Source: Lysinibacillus_B sp036662795 (GTDB taxonomy: Bacteria; Bacillota; Bacilli; Bacillales_A; Planococcaceae). Taken from it: 64,000 nucleotides of DNA. The position numbers were made by a program, and so were the translations under genes. The stretch lies in contig NZ_JBAFWZ010000005.1 of the NCBI RefSeq assembly GCF_036662795.1, forward strand, positions 1 to 64,000. Reading direction: 5' to 3'. Within the stretch, counting starts at the first letter, position 1, and every line of letters starts with the position of its first letter. Positions 8,258 through 17,047 of the stretch are shown here, piece after piece. The notes under the pieces are model-generated. The model saw only the letters and a list, made by a program, of their open reading frames with translations, was not told the origin of the DNA and ran no database searches.

Positions 8258-8698
8258 TTACTCTGCTTCATAATGAATTTGCTTTTTAATGTAATCGGCA
8301 TCATTTTTATTGATTTTGAAATAATCGACTCGGTCCCAGCTTTCCCCAGAACGCATACCAATTATGGCACCTTCATCCGTAAACCACAATCTGGAATCAA
8401 TTAAGCCAGAAGACATCCTCGGACTAAGTACCGAAATATGAACATCAGGATACTCTACATTTGGATTAGAAATTTTCTCCTTGTTGAGATAAATCATCAT
8501 AATGTTATCAACTATATCTTGATCTTCGGTGTCTGTTATAATTTTTTTAATATCAATTTGACCTACATTTTCTAAGTTATCATAGCCAATTCTAATTTCC
8601 CGTGAAGCCTCAGTAGAGTTTACATTTCCAGTCATATATCCACCAAAAAATGCTACTACAATTAGAGCAATGAGACTGATTATTTTAAAAAATTGAAT
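8258..8698 (-). CDS. Membrane-anchored or exported hypothetical protein, probable ATT start
   Basis: The first ATG (8635) has no ribosome site, but the frame continues upstream through a hydrophobic segment (FFKIISLIALIVVAFFGGY) to an ATT at 8698 that sits six bases after AAGGGGGG. Starting there gives 146 residues with an N-terminal membrane anchor and an extracytoplasmic domain containing a conserved-looking SRLWFTDEGAIIGM part and an acidic, Lys-rich tail. No ATG, GTG or TTG is available in frame near the ribosome site. Function unknown; no family recognised. Confidence 0.6.
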   Translation of the reverse strand: MQFFKIISLIALIVVAFFGGYMTGNVNSTEASREIRIGYDNLENVGQIDIKKIITDTEDQDIVDNIMMIYLNKEKISNPNVEYPDVHISVLSPRMSSGLIDSRLWFTDEGAIIGMRSGESWDRVDYFKINKNDADYIKKQIHYEAE

Positions 8699-8960
8699 GA
8701 CAATCCCCCCTTGTATTTTTAGTGATTACATAATATGTTAATTGTAATGTATACAAATGTCCACATCGGGATGTCCTTTTTTTGTATGTACATAAAAGCG
8801 GAGTTAGGATAATGTCCTATTTATTGAGTTTGCGATCACATTTCCTTGTATAATTTTTTCCGAAAAAGAGGGTCGCTTAAATAGTTAAATATTTTAAAAA
8901 GCTATTACTGTTTTGTCTCGAGAGTCTTTGTAAACTAATTTAAATTTTCGAGGTGCTAGA
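8699..8960. other. Divergent promoter region
   Basis: No gene. It separates the minus-strand gene at 8258 from the plus-strand gene at 8961 and must hold both promoters; AT-rich with no clear operator. Confidence 0.4.
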
Positions 8961-9395
8961 ATGAAGAAAACGATATTAATAGGATTAGCAATAGGTCATG
9001 TTTTTTTATCGTTTGCTATTTTTATTGTTGGAAGAGAATATGAAAATGCAGTAGAGTATTCGAACGTTTGGGTAATGAATTTTTTTGTTAGTGTATTACT
9101 TCTTATTGCTTTCAGTGTCAGAAAGAACAGACAAATAATACCCAATTCTCTGTTGATAGCTTATCCATTAGGATTAGTTGTAATTGGTTTTATAGTATTT
9201 AATCATCTACCCAATTTTACTTATAAAGAAGCTAAAGAAATTGTACTGTCAGAAACAGCTGAAGAAATTGATGATACTAAAGAAAATGAAATAAAGGGAC
9301 AATTAAGGATGTATTATATTTATACAAAAGAAAATGTCTATATATTTAATTCCGAGGATGGTAAATATGTAAAGAAAGAAAATATAATTGAGTGA
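8961..9395 (+). CDS. Membrane protein with three predicted helices
   Basis: 144 residues, ATG behind GAGGTG. Hydrophobic segments at about residues 4-23, 34-53 and 62-81, then a 60-residue charged C-terminal domain ending in strand-like YYIYTKENVYIFNSEDGKYV. No family recognised; nothing nearby suggests a role. Confidence 0.65.
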   Translation: MKKTILIGLAIGHVFLSFAIFIVGREYENAVEYSNVWVMNFFVSVLLLIAFSVRKNRQIIPNSLLIAYPLGLVVIGFIVFNHLPNFTYKEAKEIVLSETAEEIDDTKENEIKGQLRMYYIYTKENVYIFNSEDGKYVKKENIIE

Positions 9396-9604
9396 ACTAT
9401 ACTTTTTATTAGGCACAGAGGTCGATCAAAAGAAGGACCTTTAACAAAAGTAGTTTAGTGGTCAATGGAGGGCAAAGGTAAGGTTCCTTTGTATAAAAAA
9501 TATCTTAGGGGGTTCATATCGAATAATTTTGTAGCGAAAAATCATAATGCATTCGAGTTGTGGTAAAAAAGCATGAGTTTGGATATCGGTAAAGGAGGCA
9601 ATTT

Positions 9605-10387
9605 ATGTTTCAAGATTCGTGGTTTACGGTACAGAGGATTGATCCGAATACTTTCGCAATTAGTGAATATGGACATTGGGAGAAGGTACATTCCTTTTTA
9701 TTATTGGGTAATCAGAAGGCGGCACTAATTGATACTGGTCTAGGGATAGATAATATAAAGAGAATCACGGACCGTTTAACTACTTTACCAATTGATGTTA
9801 TTACGACTCATGTCCATACTGATCATATCGGAAGTCATGGCGAATTTGAAAGAATTTATGTGCATGAGGGAGATCGGGATTGGTTAGTGCATGGAATAAA
9901 GGGACTATCAATTGAACAAATAAGAAAAGAAATTAGTAGAGATATAACCCTGCCTACTCCAGCTACATTTAATCCAGAAACCTATCAACCGTTTCAAGGT
10001 GAACCAACATATGTATTAATTGACGGGGATAGTATCGATTTAGGTAATCGTAAATTAACTATTTATCATACGCCTGGACATTCTCCAGGGCATATTTGTG
10101 TTTTGGATGAAACGAACGGTTATTTGTTTACCGGAGATTTATTATATGATGAAACCCCTATTTACGCTTTTTATCCGTCAACAAACCCTGTCGATTTAGT
10201 TAATTCATTGGAAAGGATTTCAGAAATCCCAAACATTTCAATGATCTACGGTTCACATAACACTTTAGGGCTTGAACCTGGAATTTTAGAAGAAGTAAAG
10301 TCTGCAGCTCAGTATTTGAGGGAAAATCAACTTACTCGATTCGGTACAGGAATTCATAAATTTAAAGGGTTTAGTGTACAGTTTTAA
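9605..10387 (+). CDS. Metallo-beta-lactamase-fold hydrolase
   Basis: 260 residues, ATG behind AAAGGAGG. It contains the signature THVHTDHIGSHG (HxHxDH, residues 69-74) for a two-metal site, then TPGHSPGHICV (about residues 157-167) and YLFTGDLLYDE with the bridging Asp, and a late YGSHNTLG with the last His. The fold fits glyoxalase II-like or other small-molecule hydrolases; no lactamase role is implied. It is a single gene with its own terminator at 10417. Substrate unknown. Confidence 0.85.
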   Translation: MFQDSWFTVQRIDPNTFAISEYGHWEKVHSFLLLGNQKAALIDTGLGIDNIKRITDRLTTLPIDVITTHVHTDHIGSHGEFERIYVHEGDRDWLVHGIKGLSIEQIRKEISRDITLPTPATFNPETYQPFQGEPTYVLIDGDSIDLGNRKLTIYHTPGHSPGHICVLDETNGYLFTGDLLYDETPIYAFYPSTNPVDLVNSLERISEIPNISMIYGSHNTLGLEPGILEEVKSAAQYLRENQLTRFGTGIHKFKGFSVQF

Positions 10388-10416
10388 CAATTTCATTTGA
10401 AAGAATATATAGAAAT

Positions 10417-10452
10417 CCATGATGACTTTTGAAATGTCATGATGGGTTTTTT
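10417..10452 (+). terminator. Terminator after the MBL-fold hydrolase gene
   Basis: CCATGATGAC and GTCATGATGG pair with one mismatch around a nine-base loop, followed by T6. Confidence 0.75.
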
Positions 10453-10560
10453 GTGATGTGAGACCAGTTTTTTCTAATCTCTTTCTAATATAACTCTAAG
10501 AGTCTACTCATTTTCTTAATGTAAATTTGATGTATTAAGAAGTTAGAGGAGAGTAAAGAA

Positions 10561-11739
10561 ATGAAAATTGTAATTGTACCGTCAGGCTTTAAAGAATGCA
10601 TGGATGCTGAAGAGGTGGCTTTGGCGATGGAACGAGGCGTGAGACGTGTTGATCACTCAATGGAAGTAGACGTGATTCCGATGATTGATGGCGGAGAAGG
10701 ATTTGCGCGGACTATTGTTAATATAAAGCGTGGAACATTAATCGAAAAAGAGGTCACTGGTCCGGTAGGTCAAAAAATTAAAAGCTCTTTTGGAATTTTC
10801 GAAGAGCATGGTAAACGAACAGCAGTCATTGAAATGGCAGCAGTTGCTGGCTTGAAGCTTGTGCCACACCATCAACGAAACCCTTTGAAAACAACTACCT
10901 ACGGGGTGGGAGAGCTAATACAGGCAGCACTCGACGCTGAGGTTGATAACATATTAATTGGCTGTGGGGACTCTGGGACATCCGATGGCGGAGCAGGCAT
11001 GGCACAGGCATTAGGTGTCCAGTTTATCGATAAGCAAGGTCAGCCTATTAGGGTCACCGGTGGAGAGGATCTGATAAAAGCTACCTCGATTAATACGAGA
11101 AATGTAGATCAGAGACTAAAAGAAGTGACGATAGAAGTAGCCTGCAATTGGACGAATATTTTATGTGGGGAAAAAGGTGTTGCACATGTATTTGGTCCAC
11201 AAAAAGGAGCAACGCCAGAGCAGGTCGAACAATTGGCAAAGGGATTAGAGCATTATGCGAAATGCATTCAAGAAGCGATCGGAATTGATGTTCGTTCATT
11301 ACCAGGTAGTGGAGCGTCAGGTGGGCTTGGCGCAGGACTAATCGCCTTTACAGGTGCAACATTATATCCAAGATTCGATATCATCATGAATTATATTAGT
11401 ATAGAAGAAAAAATTTCAACAGCAGATATTGTATTTACAGCAGAAGGTAGTTTAGATTTTCAAACACCGAATGGTAAAATTCCATCGGAGGTAGCACGTA
11501 TTGCTAAACAGAATCATGTTCCGGTTATTGCGATTACAGGTACGATTGGAAAAGGTGCAGCAGTTAACTATGACGCGGGAATCGATGCTTTTAGCAGTAT
11601 TATTCAAAGACCAACTTCCTTAGAAAATGCGATAAAAAAAGCCCCGCTATGGATAGAAGAAAGTACCGAGTCCGCTTTTAGGCAGGTTTCCATTGGATTA
11701 GACATCGCAGCAAAAATGTATTATAAGGAAAGTATTTGA
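10561..11739 (+). CDS. Glycerate kinase (GlxK/GarK family)
   Basis: 392 residues, about the usual 380. It phosphorylates D-glycerate with ATP in the cytoplasm. Family features: N-terminal VIVPSGFKECMDAEEVA (usually PDSFKG), DGGEGFARTIV near residue 43, GCGDSGTSDGGAGMAQALG at about 139-157 (usually GGSATNDGG), LPGSGASGGLGAGL near 246-260, and TAEGSLDFQTPNGK, matching the TGEGxxDxQT motif near 301. The substitutions in the first and third motifs are mild. It is followed four bases later by an anion transporter, so the pair probably imports and phosphorylates glycerate or a related hydroxy acid. Confidence 0.88.
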   Translation: MKIVIVPSGFKECMDAEEVALAMERGVRRVDHSMEVDVIPMIDGGEGFARTIVNIKRGTLIEKEVTGPVGQKIKSSFGIFEEHGKRTAVIEMAAVAGLKLVPHHQRNPLKTTTYGVGELIQAALDAEVDNILIGCGDSGTSDGGAGMAQALGVQFIDKQGQPIRVTGGEDLIKATSINTRNVDQRLKEVTIEVACNWTNILCGEKGVAHVFGPQKGATPEQVEQLAKGLEHYAKCIQEAIGIDVRSLPGSGASGGLGAGLIAFTGATLYPRFDIIMNYISIEEKISTADIVFTAEGSLDFQTPNGKIPSEVARIAKQNHVPVIAITGTIGKGAAVNYDAGIDAFSSIIQRPTSLENAIKKAPLWIEESTESAFRQVSIGLDIAAKMYYKESI

Positions 11740-11743
11740 CACA

Positions 11744-13183
11744 ATGAGCACAAGGATAGAGAAATTAAAGGCAAAGCATACATGGATGGATCAATTCTCT
11801 GGAAAGTCAAAAGCAATCATCAGTGTACATATTCTATTAATTATCGTGATCTTATGGATCAATGACCTCGACTACTCAGCAAAAATAGCGTTATTTGCAT
11901 TCCTATCTGCGATGATCCTATGGGTCACGACGAAAATTCCAGCCGGATATGTCGCGCTGGCGCTCATTGCTTTCATTATCATTATGAAGGCAGCAGAACC
12001 AGAGCTGTTATACCATTCGTTATCTGAGGAAGTTGTTTGGCTAATGATAGGTTCTTTTATCATTGGTGAGGCTGTCAAACAGTCTGGGCTAGCTAGGCGG
12101 ATAACCCTTGCTATTTTACGGAGGACTACTAGTAAAAATAATATACTATTGAGCATGACCTCGGTATTATTTACATCCGCTTTTTTTGTTCCATCTACGT
12201 CTGGAAGAGCGGCGATGGCGATGCCGATAATCAATCAGCTCGGTCAGAAATTTTCACGGAATGAAAAAAGTGTGCTTGCTATTCTAGCACCCGTGATTAT
12301 ATTAATGAGTACATCTGCAACATTAATCGGCGCAGGCTCCCATCTCATTGGTGTCAGTTTGCTAGAAAGTACGGTCGGTGAATCTATTTCTTATATCCAA
12401 TGGTTCATCTGGGGAGTGCCATTTGCAATGGTCATCACGCTTATTTCGTATGCTGTTATAAACTGGATGTTATGGCCAAAAGATGGTACGAGACAAATAG
12501 AAAACATAGGAATAGAAGAGCAAGCTGATCTTACTGAAAAGATGAATAGCGAAGAAAAAAAGACATTGATATTACTTGGAATGTTAATTGTAGGTTGGAT
12601 GACAGAGGGGATACATGGTTATCCTATAGCGTTTGTCACGATGGTCGGAGCAGTTATTGTTATGCTTCCGGGATATGGAATTCTCAATTGGAAAACAGGC
12701 ATGAAGTCAGTATCATGGAATTTAATTATATTTATTGCAGCAGCGACTGCTCTAGGAAGAGTGTTAGTAGATACAGGGGTCGTTGCGTGGATTGAAAAAG
12801 AGATGCTAAGTGTTTTACAGTTATTTGTTCATGCACCCGAGTGGCTCATTGTTTTTATCATCTTACTTGTAACGGTCACAAGCCATTTATATATTACCTC
12901 ACATACAACACGCGCCATTGTTTTTATCCCTAGTTTACTATTATTTAGCGAAACAATAGGGGTTGATCCTACAACAGTCGTATTTTTAAGCTTACTAGGC
13001 ATGAACTATTGTGTGACCGTCCCTGTCAGCTCGAAGGCGTTATTGCTTTTTTATGAAGAGGGAGAAATTTCATACGACGCAAAACAACTTATAAAAATTA
13101 GTCTGTTCTTAATGCCGCTTTATATAGTAATCATGATGTTGTTCTATTTCACTTATTGGCAGTGGATGGGGATGCAATTGTAA
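11744..13183 (+). CDS. DASS/SLC13-family sodium:anion (dicarboxylate-type) transporter
   Basis: 479 residues, about 11-13 hydrophobic segments, starting four bases after glycerate kinase. Two internal repeats typical of the family are visible: STSGRAAMAMPII in the first half (around residue 150) and SHTTRAIVFIPSLL in the second (around residue 385), each in a re-entrant, Ser/Thr-rich loop. LMSTSATLIGAGSHLIG also fits. The family moves di- and tricarboxylates or sulfate with sodium; pairing with glycerate kinase suggests glycerate or a related hydroxy acid here. Substrate is inferred only from the operon. Confidence 0.85.
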   Translation: MSTRIEKLKAKHTWMDQFSGKSKAIISVHILLIIVILWINDLDYSAKIALFAFLSAMILWVTTKIPAGYVALALIAFIIIMKAAEPELLYHSLSEEVVWLMIGSFIIGEAVKQSGLARRITLAILRRTTSKNNILLSMTSVLFTSAFFVPSTSGRAAMAMPIINQLGQKFSRNEKSVLAILAPVIILMSTSATLIGAGSHLIGVSLLESTVGESISYIQWFIWGVPFAMVITLISYAVINWMLWPKDGTRQIENIGIEEQADLTEKMNSEEKKTLILLGMLIVGWMTEGIHGYPIAFVTMVGAVIVMLPGYGILNWKTGMKSVSWNLIIFIAAATALGRVLVDTGVVAWIEKEMLSVLQLFVHAPEWLIVFIILLVTVTSHLYITSHTTRAIVFIPSLLLFSETIGVDPTTVVFLSLLGMNYCVTVPVSSKALLLFYEEGEISYDAKQLIKISLFLMPLYIVIMMLFYFTYWQWMGMQL

Positions 13184-13198
13184 GGAGCATCATCGAAA

Positions 13199-13225
13199 CC
13201 TCGGCCTAGACGATATAGGCTGAGG
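13199..13225 (+). terminator. Hairpin after the transporter gene
   Basis: CCTCGGCCTA pairs with TAGGCTGAGG around seven bases (one G-U pair). It lacks a T run, so it may be a weak terminator or an mRNA-stabilising hairpin. Confidence 0.5.
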
Positions 13226-13367
13226 CTTATGCACAATCTCTCTAACCATCCATCAAGACTAATGAAAATAACCCTGATTTCCGCCCAATATTGGGGGGAG
13301 CTGCATATAATAAGTAAAACCTTTTTCTGTTAAGTACTCGTATTGGTTGTAGGAAGGGGAGGGCTTG

Positions 13368-13562
13368 ATGGTGAAGACTTGTAGTCAATGTAAATCACAG
13401 ATGATAGAGGATTGTGAAGTGCGAAGTGTTTATGGCGTTGAAATATTGAAAAAGCGTAAAGGATTTTTTAGAAGTATTAGAAGTAAGCCATTTGCAGCGG
13501 TGTGCCCTACATGTGGGTATGTTGCGCTATATGTAGAAAACTATGAGTCCTATAATGAATAA
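13368..13562 (+). CDS. Small zinc-ribbon protein
   Basis: 64 residues from the ATG at 13368, behind GGAAGGGGAGGG. Two CxxC knuckles, CSQC near residue 4 and CPTC near residue 47, frame a basic loop (LKKRKGFFRSIRSK). This is the layout of a small nucleic-acid or metal-binding zinc ribbon. Function unknown. It is monocistronic, with its terminator at 13598. Confidence 0.7.
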   Translation: MVKTCSQCKSQMIEDCEVRSVYGVEILKKRKGFFRSIRSKPFAAVCPTCGYVALYVENYESYNE

Positions 13563-13597
13563 TGCATCCTGTTATTTTACGTATCAAGAGTAGATTG

Positions 13598-13640
13598 AAT
13601 AGACCGCCTAGACCAATATGGTAAAAGGACGGTCTATTTA
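13598..13640. terminator. Bidirectional terminator
   Basis: AATAGACCG and CGGTCTATT form a stem between the convergent zinc-ribbon and cotD-like genes, with T-rich flanks on the plus strand. Confidence 0.7.
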
Positions 13641-13650
13641 TTTATATTAA

Positions 13651-14034
13651 CTATCTTCTTCTACCGCATTTGCAAGGCATATGTGGCGTACCGCACATTG
13701 TATTTTTTACGCAGCATTCATTGACGACGGATTCTGTATGTGGGAAGTAAAATTGATTTTCAATGACTCTTCTATTGACAGTTGTAGTATGGGAAGGTTG
13801 TATATGTGGGACGACTGTTGGGAAGATATTTGTTCTAACAAATTCTTGTCTTGGTGCAACTTGTGGTGGTGCGTATCTAGTAGGGAACGTTTGAGGTGGG
13901 AAACGAACGGGTGACGTGCCCCAACCACCGGGTGCCATACCAGGACCCATACCAGGAGCAGTACCCCAACCACCCTGTGTCATGCCAAATCCATTGCTAT
14001 TACCAGATGGTCCATTCCAAAATCTATTAACCAT
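13651..14034 (-). CDS. CotD-like spore coat protein
   Basis: 127 residues. The N-terminal 55 residues are Gly/Pro/Met-rich repeats (GGWGTAP, GPGMAPGGWGTSP). The second half has the CotD-like run of His, Pro, Thr and Val (IFPTVVPHIQPSHTTTVNRR, then a QFYFPHTES segment) and a Cys-rich end (ECCVKN, CGTPHMPCKCGRRR). This fits an inner spore coat protein made in the mother cell. AAAGGAGG precedes the ATG. Low-complexity sequence makes the exact family uncertain. Confidence 0.75.
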   Translation of the reverse strand: MVNRFWNGPSGNSNGFGMTQGGWGTAPGMGPGMAPGGWGTSPVRFPPQTFPTRYAPPQVAPRQEFVRTNIFPTVVPHIQPSHTTTVNRRVIENQFYFPHTESVVNECCVKNTMCGTPHMPCKCGRRR

Positions 14035-14353
14035 GCTTTATCCTCCTTTTATTATAAAGTGTAATTCCTTATTAACATATGAAAAAGAGCATAGGTTGGA
14101 ATAGTTATATACCTATGCTAGAAAAAATTATAAGAATTTTTTATCTAGTAATATGACCTAATAAGTCAAAGCATCTCCTTTTTGATTGAATGATTTATGT
14201 AACTGTAGGAATAAAAAATATATACCCAATTTTTATTTATCCTCGTTTGATCTTCAAGCATCTTACCTTATCAAAACTCAAGAATGTAACAACAATTTTT
14301 GTCTTTAAAGTGTTAAAGGATAAAGATAGTAGTGGATGGATTTTTTGAGGTAT
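14035..14353. other. Divergent spore-gene promoter region
   Basis: No gene; AT-rich. It separates the cotD-like gene from the germination operon and must hold the mother-cell promoter of the former and part of the forespore promoter of the latter. Confidence 0.4.
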
Positions 14354-14384
14354 TGAATATTCTTTTGCTCTGCTGCCAATACTT
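14354..14384 (+). promoter_or_regulatory. Possible sigma-G promoter of the germination operon
   Basis: TGAATA (14354-14359), 18 bases, then AATACTT (14378-14384) resemble sigma-G -35 (TGMATA) and -10 (CATACTA) elements, about 30 bases before the gerAB-like start. The -10 matches at five of seven bases; forespore expression is expected for such operons. Confidence 0.4.
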
Positions 14385-14412
14385 TAATGAAAAGAAATGT
14401 AAGGTAGAGATA

Positions 14413-15513
14413 ATGAACAAATCTGTGAAAATAAGTATTTTACACGTTGTATTTTTATGTATGACAGTTATTGGACTTAAAACACATGTGACAATTTTAC
14501 CGCCTATATTAGAAGTGGCAAGACGTGATGGATGGATCAGTTTAATAATTGCAGCTGCTATAGTTATGCCATGGTTACTGCTCCTAGCAAGTATCACTAA
14601 AAGGATAAAGGACCAACCATTTATACTTTTCATAGGACAAAAAAATCCTAAATTAACAAACGTTTTTAAAGTGATAATTACGTTGCTTTTATTATTATTT
14701 AGTGCGTTTACAATGGTCGAAATGCTGCAGTGGGTTAATACAACTTTCTTGCCGACAACCCCAATACTAATCCTATTTTTCCTATATTTTATCCTTTGCA
14801 TTTCACTAGCGGTAAGGGGAATTCAAACAATTGTTATTCTAAATGTCATTGTTCTTTTTGGGGTACTTGTTTTTGGCTTCCTCGTTGCTTTTATTAATAT
14901 GAGGGTTAAGGATTATAGTTTACTTCAACCGGTACTAGAGCATGGGATGGAGCCGGTTTTATTAGCGACAGTTTTTCCGGCAGCCGGCTTTGTGGAACTT
15001 TTAATGTTTGTTTTTATACAGCATCATGTAAAAAAGCAAATTAAGTTTAATCATTTTGTCGTGATGCTCTTGCTTCTTGCATTTCTTACAATCGGTCCCT
15101 TAGTTGGAGCAATTGTTGAGTTTGGGCCAGAAGAAGCCTCAAAGCAGCGATATCCAGCTTATGAGGAATGGGGTTTGGCGGCACTAGGTCAATTTGTCAA
15201 TCACATGGATTTCTTATCTGTTTATCAATGGATGACGGGGGCGTTTATTCGTATAGGATTTTATGTTTTTTTGATTACAGATCTTTGGGGGATTGAGCAG
15301 CAACCCAAAAAAATATGGACCTATATTGCTCCAGTATTTGCCGTGTTTTGTTTAGTTTTATTACTTGTAGATGAGCAAGTATTTTTAAATATGAATAATT
15401 ATCATATTTTAATTTCAACCTGTATTTTAATAATACTGCTTGGCTTTGTACTGGCTGTACTTACTTGGCGAAAAAAAGGAGGTAAGCAGGGGGATGTAAA
15501 ACATGCAAAATAA
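14413..15513 (+). CDS. Spore germinant receptor B subunit (GerAB-type permease)
   Basis: 366 residues from the ATG at 14413; an upstream in-frame start at 14332 has no ribosome site. About ten hydrophobic segments of the APC superfamily, with the typical IGLKTHVTILPPILEVARRD in helices 1-2 where other family members have G-x-x-IL-PP. This subunit sits in the inner spore membrane and forms the germinant-binding part of the GerA complex. It comes first in the operon, before the A subunit, an order that differs from gerAA-AB-AC but is common in relatives. It overlaps the A gene by 11 bases. The specific germinant cannot be read. Confidence 0.85.
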   Translation: MNKSVKISILHVVFLCMTVIGLKTHVTILPPILEVARRDGWISLIIAAAIVMPWLLLLASITKRIKDQPFILFIGQKNPKLTNVFKVIITLLLLLFSAFTMVEMLQWVNTTFLPTTPILILFFLYFILCISLAVRGIQTIVILNVIVLFGVLVFGFLVAFINMRVKDYSLLQPVLEHGMEPVLLATVFPAAGFVELLMFVFIQHHVKKQIKFNHFVVMLLLLAFLTIGPLVGAIVEFGPEEASKQRYPAYEEWGLAALGQFVNHMDFLSVYQWMTGAFIRIGFYVFLITDLWGIEQQPKKIWTYIAPVFAVFCLVLLLVDEQVFLNMNNYHILISTCILIILLGFVLAVLTWRKKGGKQGDVKHAK

Positions 15514-17047
15514 AAATAGTGTTACATTTAACGAATTAAAGCAAACGTTTCAAAAAACTGCTGATGTAGCGTTTCAGCATTTTGCTTTTCAAAATGAAAC
15601 GGTGCATATATTGACATGTGAAGCGATGATTGATGAACGATTATTATATGAGCTTGTTATTCCTGAATTGAAAAAGGGAATAGAATCCTTTCAAAATGAG
15701 AAGGGAGACAATGCACAGCAACAAAGTGAAAGTCAGCCAGCGAGTGTACAGGATAAGGCACAGCAACAAAAGCAGAGTCAAGGTCAAGAGCAGTCAGGGA
15801 ATAAGCAAAGTATTGAAGATATGCTACCACTGCCTCAATTGCAGAAGGTAACAGATATCGATAGCTGTATTTCTCTCCTATTTAGTGGGAATTGTTTAAT
15901 TTATCTCACTAAACAAGAACTGCTGCTAGCAGTAAATATTTCAAGTAGACCGAACAGAACGCCGGAAGAAACGAATATTGAGGTCGCAATTAGTGGACCA
16001 AGAGATAATTTTATTGAGGATCTTGCTACAAATATTGCTCTTGTCCGTAAGCGACTCCCTACAAAGTCATTGATTGTAGAAAAATTACAGCTTGGTGCTA
16101 GATCAAAGACTAATATTGCGATTATGTATTTTGACGATATTGTTGATAAAAAGATACTAACAGAAATAAAGCAGCAACTTGAAAAGGTTAATAATGATGT
16201 TGTATTTTCAGGAAATATATTAATGGAAAATATAAATAACGGTATGTTTGCTTTTCCTCGCACAGATAATACAGGTCGTCCAGATACCGTTGTACAAGCT
16301 TTATCAAGAGGACGCCTTATCATTTTTGTTGATGGTACAGCGTATGCGATGATTTTACCTACAAATTTTTTCTTACTTCTTAAATCGGGAGAGGATAATG
16401 AAACCTCTGTCGTTTATAGCTCATTTGAACGTTTCCTACGTCTACTAGGTCTATTTCTAGGATTATTGCTTCCTGCTTTTTGGCTCGCACTAACAACATT
16501 TCACCAAAATCAAATTCCGCTTCAGCTATTAGCGACAATCGTTCAGGCGAATACAGGGTTACCTTTTTCTACTGCACTTGAAATGCTAATTATGCTTCTG
16601 TTCTTTGAGCTATTTAGGGAAGCCGGCTTGCGTTTACCATCTGTTATTGGTGGAACAATAAGCGTAGTAGGCGGGTTAATCATTGGAGATGCAGCTATTC
16701 GAGCGGGTGTTACTAGTCCGGCGATGGTCGTGATTATCGCCATTTCCACAATTGCTGGTTTTACGCTTGTAAATCAATCCTTAATGGCTACAATTAGCTT
16801 ACTTCGAATTGCTTTTGTCATAATTACTGCATTTTTTGGCTTGTTTGGATTTTTTGTTTCGCTTCATTTTACGTTAATGTATTTAAGTCATATCAGAGTA
16901 TTTGGCGTCCCTTATATTAATATCTCGGCAGACTTAAATCTTAAATCAATTGGAAAAACGCTTTTTAGATTAGGACCGAAAACATATAAAAAGCGACCGA
17001 GTATGCTAAAAACAAAAGATGATACAAGAAGTGATGATGAGAAATGA
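15503..17047 (+). CDS. Spore germinant receptor A subunit (GerAA family)
   Basis: 514 residues. N-terminal soluble domain with a Gln/Ser-rich insertion (about residues 58-112), then the GerA core: ISGPRDNFIEDLATNIALVR, LVEKLQLGARSKTNIAIMY, FPRTDNTGRPDTV, and about four to five membrane segments from residue 310 on, including LPSVIGGTISVVGGLIIGDAAIRAG. The NxxLxRxRLP-type stretch is present as NIALVRKRLPT. It oligomerises into the germinant-gated ion channel. Its last four bases overlap the start of the C gene (ATGA). The last 29 bases of this gene are the left end of the tandem duplication described separately. Confidence 0.9.
   Translation: MQNKNSVTFNELKQTFQKTADVAFQHFAFQNETVHILTCEAMIDERLLYELVIPELKKGIESFQNEKGDNAQQQSESQPASVQDKAQQQKQSQGQEQSGNKQSIEDMLPLPQLQKVTDIDSCISLLFSGNCLIYLTKQELLLAVNISSRPNRTPEETNIEVAISGPRDNFIEDLATNIALVRKRLPTKSLIVEKLQLGARSKTNIAIMYFDDIVDKKILTEIKQQLEKVNNDVVFSGNILMENINNGMFAFPRTDNTGRPDTVVQALSRGRLIIFVDGTAYAMILPTNFFLLLKSGEDNETSVVYSSFERFLRLLGLFLGLLLPAFWLALTTFHQNQIPLQLLATIVQANTGLPFSTALEMLIMLLFFELFREAGLRLPSVIGGTISVVGGLIIGDAAIRAGVTSPAMVVIIAISTIAGFTLVNQSLMATISLLRIAFVIITAFFGLFGFFVSLHFTLMYLSHIRVFGVPYINISADLNLKSIGKTLFRLGPKTYKKRPSMLKTKDDTRSDDEK

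Noticed and set aside
13681..13914. Plus-strand frames overlapping the cotD-like gene
   Set aside because: Low-complexity mirror of the Gly/Pro-rich coat gene; the minus-strand gene has a ribosome site and a family pattern.
14313..14801. Long minus-strand frame across the start of the gerAB-like gene
   Set aside because: Antisense shadow; the plus strand has clear family segments and helices.
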